This document shows, piece after piece, positions 1 through 9,265 of a stretch of DNA of 64,000 bases (position 1 is its first letter; the number at the start of each line of letters is the position of its first letter). Source of the DNA: Artocarpus heterophyllus (lineage: Eukaryota; Streptophyta; Magnoliopsida; Rosales; Moraceae); contig CM046335.1 in assembly GCA_025403435.1 (NCBI GenBank), positions 7,134,103 to 7,198,102 on the forward strand, given 5' to 3'. Below the pieces are notes generated by a model. The model worked only from the letters and a program-made list of their open reading frames with translations. It was not told where the DNA came from and searched no databases. A program made the translations under genes and the position numbers.

Positions 1-228
1 CAACACCAAATCTTTGGGAAAAAGAAAAAACTAAGTCAACACTTTTGCAACAAATCAGTTAGAAAATAAGAACTATTGATTCCATAACTATGCATCGCCA
101 TGAAAACCGTCAATATTTTAAGGAAAGAAAATTATCCAAGAAAGTTTTTTGAAATGACATATTAAAAGAATAAAAGAAAGAACTGAACACGTTTAAGTTC
201 CAAAGTAAGACAACAAGGAGGGAAGAAC

Positions 229-979
229 CTCAGCGTCAACGCAGTGGACCTCCTCGACTTTGTAGTGAGAAGCTTCATTGTGCTCTTCTCCTCTCAAAAT
301 ATTATGGACATCAGAAACCAAGCCATTGTCACCATTTGCAAAGGTAAAGGCACTCAAATCTATGTCTCCATCCGGAAGATAAGTTCTCAATGGAACTGAC
401 CCGTAAGGGAAAACCTGTGACAATTTTATAAAATAAAAATTAAGAGGATGAACTTATTAAAGAATTAAAAGAAAAAACTAATAATTCTAGAAAATGCATG
501 TGCAAGATTCTAGTCCTTTAAAATATAAAGAATTTCTCATATTTATGTGCACTGTCATAATTGCCCATGAGACATTACAAAAGACACGTTAGAGGGCCAA
601 AACAGGTACACCCGAAATGAAAATGGGGACAAACGAATCAACCAAGGCTCAAATAACAGGAAAACAAAAAACCCACTTCAGAGAATTCATATACAAGAAG
701 TAGAGAGAAAGAAATGAATGTAAGAACATCAAACAAGAGTTTAAATTTTCTTCTTCTTCTTATTATTATTATTATTACCTCACATCCAGTGCGATATCCA
801 ACAAGTCTCTGAACATACTCAATAATGTCACGTCTTTTCCGGTCCGCGAGCAGTGTTGGCTGAATCATGAAAACTATCTCTTTGGCCGTCGTCTCAGCTT
901 TGTTCCAAGATTCATCGCTGATGATCAAAGCTGGTTCACTCAAAACGACACCGTTAGAACAGGCTTGAATATCTCTCAT
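229..979 (-). CDS. Nucleotidyltransferase / PAP-OAS1-like protein, 5' part (partial)
   Basis: Two coding exons are visible: 779-979 and 229-414. The gene continues beyond the left edge. The start is the ATG at 979-977; an in-frame TAG lies upstream, before the non-ATG codons that extend the open frame. The splice sites are canonical (GAG|GTAATA donor, CAG acceptor) and join in phase. The 129 visible residues match the N-terminal catalytic part of the plant nucleotidyltransferase family with a PAP/OAS1 substrate-binding domain (Arabidopsis At3g51620/At2g40520 type). They show a SWNKAE...IQPTLLADRKRRDIIEYVQ helix region, then the fold signature FPYGSVPLRTYLPDGDIDL. Its G-S and D-x-D residues are those that bind nucleotide and metal in this fold. 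Family members are poly(A)-polymerase-like proteins; the substrate is not known from the sequence. The next exon is not in the window. Confidence 0.85.
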
Positions 980-1146
980 GGCGATATCCAATTTTTGCCT
1001 CCTCAACTAATCAGAGGTTCAAGAGTGCTAGGTTCAAAGCGAACAAAAAAAAAAAAAAAAAAAAAGCAAATGGGTGTTCTGTTTTTGGAGTTCTGAAAAT
1101 TGAGAAGACTTTTTCTTTTATTTTCTGTTCTTTTCTTTTTCTTACG

Positions 1147-1234
1147 TTTGGGTCCCAAGAAAGAAAAGAAGAAAACCCCACAAAAGCCCCTTTGGGTCCC
1201 AAGAGAGAAAAGAAGAAAACCCCACAACAGCCCC
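1147..1234. repeat. 44-bp tandem duplication upstream of the nucleotidyltransferase gene
   Basis: Two adjacent copies (1147-1190 and 1191-1234) each start TTTGGGTCCCAAG and continue with a purine-rich AGAAAAGAAGAAAACCCC stretch. They differ at a few positions. They lie 170-260 bp upstream of the start codon, in the presumed 5' UTR or promoter, next to a poly(A) run at 1046-1065. Several overlapping open frames here are low-complexity translations, not genes. Confidence 0.7.
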
Positions 1235-1567
1235 CTTTTTTCTGGTTTTCTTTTTCTCTCTGTGTCTGTAATTGTATGGATGTCTGTTTTTTACGGCAAC
1301 ACGTCTACCGGGACGCGACGCAAAGCAACCGAAATCCTGAAACCAACAAGGCCAAAATGGGAACCCACTGTCGGAGGTTACGACAAGACAACACGCTGAC
1401 GTTACACTCACGACATCTCAGCGCCGCAGTTTTACTCCATATGCACCAAAATCTGTGTCCACAAAAAGAAAAGAAAAACAAAATAAAAAAATTAGGTTTC
1501 ACTCCCAACCAAATTTATATACAAACTTTTTTTAAATTAGATAAATGGTCATTTATTTTGTGTTCTT

Positions 1568-1756
1568 TTAGTTTTTCCCATCGCCAAAGTTGAGGAAGAA
1601 GGTGTCGTTGCCAAAGCCGAAGGTGAAGACGTTGTGCGAGCAGGTCACGATCTTGCATATCTCGAACAGGTAGTGGTTTGGCCGGAGTTCCACGATCTTG
1701 CCGAGCTCTTCCCGATCGATGACAGGGAGGAGGGAGAGAAAGTCAAGATTTGGGTT
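1568..1756 (-). other. Unrecognised GC-rich open frame without ATG, probable gene remnant
   Basis: On the minus strand an open frame of about 60 codons ends at TAA 1570-1568. It stands out from the AT-rich surroundings because most third codon positions are G or C. The translation reads like a globular protein: ...DREELGKIVELRPNHYLFE..., then two short Cys/His and Phe/Gly-rich segments ending FLNFGDGKN. There is no ATG, and upstream it runs straight into a poly(A/T) tract, so it is either a 3' coding fragment pasted here or an exon whose partners are missing. I do not recognise the family. It lies upstream of, and in the same direction as, the nucleotidyltransferase gene, but it does not belong to that family. 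Confidence 0.4.
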
Positions 1757-3027
1757 TTTTTTTTTTTTAAGATTTGTTATTTACGAATTTATCAATAATA
1801 TATTAAAGGTTTATTACTTATATATTAAGCTTTTGTCACTGGTTATTACAATTTATGACTCATAAATTTAAGTTTATCCTCAATATATTGGGTATATTTT
1901 TAATGGATTTTAACTTATCAATAATTATTGAAAATTATTTTTATCAATTTAATTTTATAATCAATAAAAAGCAGTCATTAGTTTCATTTTAAAAAAAATA
2001 TGATAATTTATTTAATAAAAAAAGCTTTTAAAAAGGTTATTTGTCTTTATCTCTCTTTATTATTGTTATGATAATTATTGACAATTTTTACGAGAGGAAG
2101 GACAATTTAACCATACTAGTGGAGAATATTATTTTAGTCATTGGGTTAACTTTTTAATAGTACGATTTACAGTTGTTTATATGAAAAATTTACAATATGC
2201 AATATAGAACAACTTTCAATCACAGTTAAGACCGTTAAAAACTAACGATTAAAAGCAATACCCCATCTGTGAGGATCCACGTCGTAAAAGAACCTAAGGA
2301 ACAATTCTTTTTTTTTTTGGAAAACAAGGGAAATGTTATATATTTGAAACTTTTTGAAGTAAACATCATATTTTAATATTTGTATTAAATTTTAGATTTA
2401 TAATATAAATAACTTTATACATTATATAAATAAAAAATATTTACATTATAAATAAGAAGGTAAATACATTATTTACAACATAAATTCATTTATTGTGTTA
2501 ATTAAAATTTTTGACACTATAAACAAAAGAATAAATAAATTATTTACCTTATAAATTTGACATTTATTACAAATATTTTTAAAACTTAACATATGTTACA
2601 ATTAGTTTTAAAAAAGACATTCTTCACTATTTCCGTTCTCTTTTTTATTTTCTTTTATGAATAATATTGGTGGAAAGAAAGAATCGGTAGATGAAAATGG
2701 GGCAAATAGTCACCGCAATCCTAACGATTAGCACATGACCTAGAATTCGGTTTGGTAGGGAATTTATTGATTAAATGACTACTAAATCTCCTATTTTTCT
2801 CAACTCTAGAGTCCAGAGTAGACAAACTCCATCCTATCCTACCACAATTCGTCAATTTTTCATCTATAGTTCTTCTGTGATAAATTAGACTTTAGAGCCT
2901 GCCAGCACAGGATTATGGCAATCCTGTAAAATTCATATTTCCAGATAAGATGAAATGGCTGCAAGGATTTCTCTTGCAAGAAAAGCAATAACAATTAACA
3001 TGTAAATTGTGAAGTACCAACTGCCAA
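1757..3027. other. AT-rich intergenic DNA, no gene seen
   Basis: Very AT-rich sequence with short A/T runs and no convincing open frame, splice structure or RNA gene on either strand. It ends at the 5-bp target duplication of the LTR element that starts at 3033. Confidence 0.6.
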
Positions 3028-3032
3028 CATTG

Positions 3033-5006
3033 TGTAACGCCCCTATATGGGGGTTAACAGTTTTTAATGAGATAAAATAAAAATAAATAATAAAAGTAAA
3101 ACCTTAAAAATAAAATTTGCCCGGGACTTAAATGAAAACTCTCAACTCAAAAATAAAAATATAAACGATAAATAAACCACAGTTTTAATGTAGCACCTTA
3201 AATTTAATAATATAAACTGTTGTCATCATCATTTTAACCCTCAACACATTGTAATACAGTCACAGAAAGTAACAATTGATGCTTACATTATCATGAAGAA
3301 CATTCTTTACAATTGAGCAGTCCCAATGTAATATAGTTACATCGCTTCCTCAACTATATTTCTCGTAGCCACCTCACACTTAGTGAGTCCTGAAAAGATA
3401 TAAACATAAGGGTATGAGCAACACTATGCTCAGTAGAGAAAGCCATTACTCACCTTTAGGTTTTTATCATTACCACATTAAAACCTGCATGGTTAGTAGG
3501 TTACATCATATTCCAGATTATGAGGTTTATTATGATCACATCTTATGGATACCGTAGTTAATCATTACCAAGTGTCATAATTACACATTTATACAAATAT
3601 TAACAATCATCATTGTTCCTAGGTATCCATGTTAAATTGAGTATCACTCAACTCATCGAAACCCAAATGGGCGCACTTGATCACCCTATAAACATTCCAA
3701 GGGTGTTCCGGTGAGGGGACATCAAGCCCCGAATCCTCACCAAGTCGATTCCTGTACAGTGTGTTCTGGGACTTTCAACCCAAGGAAGCGTCATCGCCTT
3801 CCCCCTATTTTACCTTTTAGGGTATTCATGCCCAAGGACGTAACCGTCGCCCTCTTCATGTCTCACAATTTCTCTATATTGAATCATTATCAATAGAGTT
3901 AGTTTTCCTAACCATGCTTCTCAATTTATAACATGTGTCAATTCATTATGTTCCTCGCCGTACAATACAAGACGAGTCCATGTCATAGTTTCATATGTGA
4001 TACACATATAATATCAGTTCAACATAGATATATATATATTGCAGCAAAACAATCAATTTTAATTCTATAAAAACCTCACAAAAGATGAGTAATAGAATCC
4101 CTACCTTTTAAGCTTATCAACAGTCTCTTAATCCTGGAATCAATTAACGTTAGCTCCATACTCCATTGATCCTAAGGCGTGCATAAGGACAATTAAAACT
4201 AAAGCACAACATACAACTACATTCATAAAATTTATTTTAATTTAATCTTAGAATTTCAAGAAATAACCACTGCCCATAGAGGTATTATAAAGTTTAACAA
4301 TATAAATTTTCTGTCTAGGGCATATACACTTAGACTTCATACATATGCTCCAAAATAGCAACAAACATATACTTAGGTTTAAGAACGCAAATTTGAATAA
4401 TCCTTTAGTATAAAAGAAAATTTATAAATGAAAGACTAAATTTGTTCATAAGATTCTAACCTCGGATTATGGTTAGTTGGAAGCTTGAAATGGCTTCAAA
4501 ACAGGTTCCTTTAGTTCGGTATGACTGAAATTCTTGCTCAAATGGAGGTGATGGTGGCTGATTTTTATGGCTGCCTTGAAGAAGTTCTCTAAGTATTTTG
4601 CTTCAGCAAAGAAATGAGAAGAAGAGTGTGGGAACCGTGGAAGAGAAAGGAAGAAAAGATGAAGTCTTTGAAGAGAAGTGATGGAAACAATTATAGAGGA
4701 GACATGTTGAAGCATGTCACGGAGGAAATAAAGAAAATGAGGGTCAAGAGTAGTTGGAAAAGATATCCTTATGTCTCATCTAAAGACTTTAACACACATA
4801 ATGCCAATATGACATTTTTGAGATTTATTAGAAGTTCTAAGGCTTTTTAGTAATCATACTAAATAAATATAGGAGAATTTTAGAAAAATTAAAAATAGAT
4901 AAAAATAAATATTATAAAATAAATTTAAATGAAGCAATTTTTTTTTTATACATTAAAAATTAATTTAATTACCTCAATACCCGTTAGGAGAATAACGGGT
5001 GTCACA
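3033..5006 (-). repeat. Left (3') LTR of the LOG-carrying element
   Basis: 1974 bp, apparently identical to 9266-11239 at a constant offset of 6233. On the minus strand it begins TGTGACACCCGTTA and ends GGGGCGTTACA. Near the start is a 7-bp inverted repeat (CCCGTTA / TAACGGG around 4980-5000) that can form a hairpin. The small open frames inside (around 3711-3896, 4473-4850) recur only because the LTR is repeated. Confidence 0.93.
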
Positions 5007-5020
5007 GCTCTACCCCCCTT
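5007..5020 (-). other. Polypurine tract of the LOG-carrying element
   Basis: On the minus strand it reads AAGGGGGGTAGAGC and abuts the LTR start TGTGACAC. This is the expected position for priming plus-strand DNA synthesis. Confidence 0.8.
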
Positions 5021-5678
5021 AAAGAAATTTCGTCCTCGAAATTTCAATTCTAGCAATACTAGTAAAAATTTTGATTCCATTATGATTCCAATTCCGTGTC
5101 TAAACTGTTAATGTTGTTTGTCCTTCAAATTTAAGTCAACGTATCTCCACTTATTTACTTGCATAATAAATCTTACTCCTAAATCCCTCAATGAGAGTAT
5201 TTTTGACAAGTTTCAACTTGTAACACCGTATAATAGTCTAAGAATCTGATCAGGCATACATATTTACCATACCATGATTCCAGTCCTTCATTGTCCATGG
5301 ACTGTGATTTACAATCACATGTAAGGAGATTGCTAGAGAAATTTTATATACTTCATCTTTAGGTTCCTTTTCCTTTTTGAGTAAGGAAAAGTCAAATATA
5401 TTTGATTTCATACCTCAACTAATAAACTAAAACATAATCATAAAACATATATCACAAACACTTATATTCAAAACCATACATTAAACTTATTCATAGAGAT
5501 ATTAAACGGAATCTCTGGTTGCAAACATACCCGACATATTTTTCATTAAACAGCTATCCTCATGACACAAACATTCAACCCAAATAATATTCTCATATTT
5601 CATATGGAATATCCCCATAACTGACTCTGGTACTTCCACATAATATTAACAGAATATTACACATTACAATTATGATAC

Positions 5679-5825
5679 GGATACGTTTCGAGAGTACAAG
5701 GCACTCCGTATACCAGCTATCCATATCATGCATGCTTAGAGGATACAAAAACATCGATAAACAAAAGATCGGACCTTAAGAAGGATGCGTTTCGAGAGCA
5801 TCAAGTACTTCGTATCCAGCCATCC
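5679..5825. repeat. Two 44-bp direct repeats in the 3' non-coding part of the LTR element
   Basis: Copies at 5679-5722 and 5783-5825 (offset 104) share GGATACGTTTCGAGAG-type starts and end in a CAGC(T/C)ATCC motif, with about 10 differences. They lie between the LOG-like stop codon and the polypurine tract, in the 3' untranslated region of the element RNA. I do not know their function. Confidence 0.6.
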
Positions 5826-5960
5826 CGGCATTAGGCTCAATGAATCTAAAAGATTTAACAACGACGTACCACAAAAAACACAGAATACAAGGCAAACGGT
5901 TATTCGTAACACACGAAATACGGACACACATGCCTACATGCCAAAGATAAAACAAAAAGA

Positions 5961-6611
5961 TTACAGATGGAGATTCAAATCAATTGGCCGCTCCCGGCTT
6001 TCCCTTTCCCATTCAAGCTTGGATGTTGCAGTGTCGGATTCTGGATGTATGATTTGCATTTTATCTATCAATTCCTCAGCTGTTGAAGCAGTGACAAAGA
6101 TTTGTCTCTCCGATTCTGTAGTGATGTTTTCTTCCACAGCGTAATCTAGAAATTTCAAAAGACCGTCATAAAAACCCTTTACGTTCAGCAGTCCCAAAGG
6201 TTTGGAATAAAAGCCCAACAATTGCCCACAAGCAACTATAAATATTTCCTCAAGAGTACCTAGACCACCAGGTAATGCTATAAAAGCATCAGAATTATAG
6301 ATTATGTCTTTAAAATTTTTAGGGATACTCCTGACTCCTTCTCCCTTACCTATGGCTTCCTTACAAAGGTTTCCTTCAACTGGAATATGAGGCCAAATTC
6401 TTACATCAGTAGCGTCACTAGACCTAGCTGCTAGTGCCATATTTACCATCATTTTTATACTACCACCCCCATAGATTATGTTAATCTTCTTGTGTGCTAG
6501 GACTTGCCCTAAGTGATTTGCAGCTTCTAAATAAGCTTTATCTTTTCCAAGGCTGGAACCACAAAAGACACAGACATTCTTTATTTTCTTCGTGGACTGG
6601 GAGGTAGACAT
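5961..6611 (-). CDS. LOG-like protein (putative cytokinin riboside 5'-monophosphate phosphoribohydrolase), inside LTR element
   Basis: Uninterrupted, intronless frame of 216 residues from the ATG at 6611. The open frame extends 13 codons upstream to a GTG, which I did not use. It resembles the LONELY GUY family (old annotation: lysine-decarboxylase-like), which releases active cytokinin bases from nucleoside monophosphates. Conserved parts counted from this ATG: CVFCGSS near residue 14-20, IIYGGGS near 45-51, and the signature PGGLGTLEE at 114-122. The length is normal for the family (about 200-220). The segment after GGGS and the stretch where LOG proteins carry the MHxRK motif are both different: around residues 93-104 it reads RSIPKNFKDIIY, so the catalytic Arg is not evident. 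Activity is therefore uncertain. Lack of introns and the position between LTRs suggest capture of a processed transcript. Confidence 0.8.
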   Translation of the reverse strand: MSTSQSTKKIKNVCVFCGSSLGKDKAYLEAANHLGQVLAHKKINIIYGGGSIKMMVNMALAARSSDATDVRIWPHIPVEGNLCKEAIGKGEGVRSIPKNFKDIIYNSDAFIALPGGLGTLEEIFIVACGQLLGFYSKPLGLLNVKGFYDGLLKFLDYAVEENITTESERQIFVTASTAEELIDKMQIIHPESDTATSKLEWERESRERPIDLNLHL

Positions 6612-7254
6612 ATTTGGTTTATAGAAGTGGTTGCTTAATGTCTGCTCCACTTAGACTTCGGGTTCTACATGAGTTTTTAAAGATGAGAAATATACAAAAA
6701 GGGCTAAAGAGATAGACGAGTAGGTAATGAAAAGGTAATCCAAAGATTTAAACAAAATCTTGTGCGGATAAGAAAGTAAGATAAGGTGATTAATAGTTTA
6801 CAGAAAATCTGATTCACTTTTTGAAAAAGATTAGACTCTAATTGTATAACTTTTGACAATTGAGAACAATTCGACAGAAGACCCTCATGATACAACTGTA
6901 GACTTTTTGACAAATATACACCAAGTCTAGAAATTTAATATAAACGACAAATACTGTAGAACTTTTGAAATTTGAGACACAAATCTTGAAATATCTGGAT
7001 AAGCTTTTCAAAATTCAAACATATTACTGTATCGTATGTAACGTGTCTGATAAGATAATATATTTTATTATATATATATTTAAGAAAATCATAAATTAAA
7101 TAAGATATTAATACTTACTGTATCAATCTAATAATCACAATTATTTCAAACACAAAAGCAAATATTCTAAGTAAAAGAAAAACACAAACTGTTGAACATC
7201 AGCTAAAATTGCTTCAAATAAGTAAAGACTAAATAACCTTTATAGGGCGATGAC

Positions 7255-7776
7255 TTATTCCCCATCCAGTTTTCTTATGGCTTGGCAAACAGGATCTAGA
7301 AATACCATATTCCTGAGGCGTTGTCTTTCTGTATAAAATTTAGGCCAGAGTTTAAAAATAGCTCCTTGAACATATCCACTAGGGTGACCGTGGAGAGGAG
7401 GATGGATGCTATCCAAGTTCTCCTTTGAAAGTCCATCCCTACAAAACCTTATTTTATCCTCTCTATTCGTAGACATATAACCAGGTGAAGTACATTTACC
7501 GTTACAATTTTGTCTTCCACATTTGTTACAAGTGACCACGATGGCACGAGCTCTTCTTTTCATTGCACTACGACTGGTACCTGTTCCTGGTAAACCGACA
7601 TCTTGACTAAAGTCACTCGGACGGATTTTCCCCTCTATCAACATTCTCACATCACAAGGGATGCCAAAACGCATAAGAATCCACAACCGAGTAATTCTAG
7701 CCTTGTATTTCTTTCTGAGAATCTTTTGGGAGAGTGATGGGAAATACTTTCTCAGATGTTGGTACTTTGGGTTCAT
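7255..7776 (-). CDS. Cys-rich basic protein, motif layout like carla-type viral nucleic-acid-binding proteins
   Basis: 173 codons from ATG 7776 to a stop at 7255-7257, intronless, upstream of the LOG-like ORF and in the same direction. The N-terminal third is basic with an amphipathic LWILMRFGIPCDVRMLIEG segment. It is followed by GTSRSAMKRRARAI (residues 66-79) and a four-Cys cluster at 83, 86, 91 and 95 (C-x2-C-x4-C-x3-C), then PGY at 98-100. The order basic helix, G-x-S-x-x-A-x-K-R-R-A, Cys cluster, PGY is what I recall of the small Cys-rich nucleic-acid-binding proteins of carlaviruses and relatives, which act in RNA binding and silencing suppression. The C-terminal 70 residues are unrecognised. 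The alternative is a diverged zinc-knuckle or gag-like protein. The frame looks intact. Confidence 0.5.
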   Translation of the reverse strand: MNPKYQHLRKYFPSLSQKILRKKYKARITRLWILMRFGIPCDVRMLIEGKIRPSDFSQDVGLPGTGTSRSAMKRRARAIVVTCNKCGRQNCNGKCTSPGYMSTNREDKIRFCRDGLSKENLDSIHPPLHGHPSGYVQGAIFKLWPKFYTERQRLRNMVFLDPVCQAIRKLDGE

Positions 7777-9246
7777 GATGAGATGAAAGAAGAGTAAATA
7801 GAAAGGAAAAATTAAGATAGTAAATTGCAGAATCCTAGAATTCCTTCTTCTTTTAGAGAAAAAGAAGAATTTCTAATGAAAAAGAAGAGGATTTGCGATT
7901 TAGAGAGAAAATAACAAATTAAGAGAGAAAAAGTGAACTCAGAGAAATAAGCTCATAGGCACAGTAAACGTATATGTAAACAATGATTAAACCACTGTAT
8001 ATGACACGTATAGAGACCACGTGGGAGAGACAGTGTGAATCAAACTGATTTAAGATTTAAACTAGGTCCAAATGTTCTAAGTTGAAAATTGTCAGGTTGT
8101 TTCGGGCCTTAACACATTTGGAACGAGTTAAATAACAAACATAAAATTGAAAACCAATTTGTATAAATCTTAAACCCAATTTAAAGTCCACTATAGATAA
8201 AGTTAACTATAAACAACAAATCTAATTTAACGACAACAAGGATCTTCCTGAATGATATTTAAAATCATTTCATAACAACATAATCCTCCAGCAACTCAAA
8301 TAATTTTGTTTTAATCAAAACCTTATTGAACAATGCATACACCCATATGTTATTGATAATACTTAACATCTATCAATGGATTCATCATCATTACTACCAA
8401 GGGTTTAGAATGCGACTAACCTTGAAATCAATACGATTTACGTCTTTCAACGTAGACCATATCAACGAACAAAGACACTTGATGTTACTACTTAAGAACA
8501 TCTACAATCCCCACAATTCTACTCATACAATATATAATTTCCTCATATAACAAAACCTTAGGTAACCAAAAGATTCACTGATACACTTAAATACAATGTA
8601 CGTAACGAAATATTCCAATTTTGAGATTCATGCATTCTAGACTTTACACAGTCTCAACAGACCAAAAGTCTAACATTTATCTCTCTCAAGATTCAATACC
8701 ATGATTCCCAACTTATATCATATTCCTCGAATATATAGAACTTTTAAGAAAAGACATTGACACTTATGTGCTCCATCGAATCCACACATAATCATTACTT
8801 AGGTTTGAATCAATTACGAAAAATTTGGCATATCTATGTCAAACTTTAAAATCAATAAATCAATCCTTATATTTCTTATTGTTTTTCACAAAATAAAAGG
8901 CTATTAAATCCTTGTATCTACACGAATTTCTCATCGTTTATACGAATTAGATATGCTTATAGATCCAAATATTATACGAATCTCTCATAAGCATTCTACT
9001 TATAAACTCATTCCATATAATTATCATTCCCTCATAACTATTAATACTTTCCTTCTATATAATTATTGTACTCATATAACTATTAATATTTTCATTCTAT
9101 GGCCTTTCCATGTTACATCCTTCTAGACTGTATAAATCAATGTGAAGGTTCATTTTGATGATGACAATGAAAATTCAGCTTCAAAACCATCTCAAAAATA
9201 TATATTTTTAAAGTGGTGCTACACTCCCTAGGTTAACCGAACCTAG
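7777..9246. other. Long untranslated leader of the LTR element
   Basis: About 1.5 kb between the primer site and the Cys-rich ORF. It is AT-rich, with no open frame of coding character on the element's strand. In an LTR element this is where gag would normally begin; none is visible. Confidence 0.55.
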
Positions 9247-9258
9247 GCTCTGATACCA
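9247..9258 (-). other. Primer binding site (initiator tRNA-Met type)
   Basis: On the minus strand it reads TGGTATCAGAGC, the usual plant retroelement primer site complementary to the 3' end of initiator tRNA-Met. It lies a few bases inside the right LTR, which fixes the element's orientation. Confidence 0.9.
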
Positions 9259-9265
9259 AAAATTC

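Noticed and set aside
638..1006. Longer start of the nucleotidyltransferase at 1006 and extension past 779
   Set aside because: The codon at 1006 is TTG, and an in-frame TAG lies just before it. The stretch below 779 is intron after a GTAATA donor.
1003..1593. Several open frames of 63-133 codons upstream of the nucleotidyltransferase gene
   Set aside because: Low-complexity Phe/Lys-rich translations of poly-purine/pyrimidine DNA and a tandem repeat in the 5' flank.
3711..3896. 61-codon open frame repeated identically at 9944-10129 and diverged at 31983-32168
   Set aside because: The repetition comes from the LTR itself. In the solo LTR the frame carries many amino-acid changes with no sign of constraint, and it lies on the strand opposite to the element.
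4473..4850. Overlapping open frames on both strands, also at 10706-11083 and 33170-33547
   Set aside because: LTR sequence again. Both strands are open because of purine-rich composition, and there is no recognised domain.
5961..6650. Longer LOG-like start at 6650
   Set aside because: The codon there is GTG. The first ATG in the frame is at 6611, which gives a normal LOG length.
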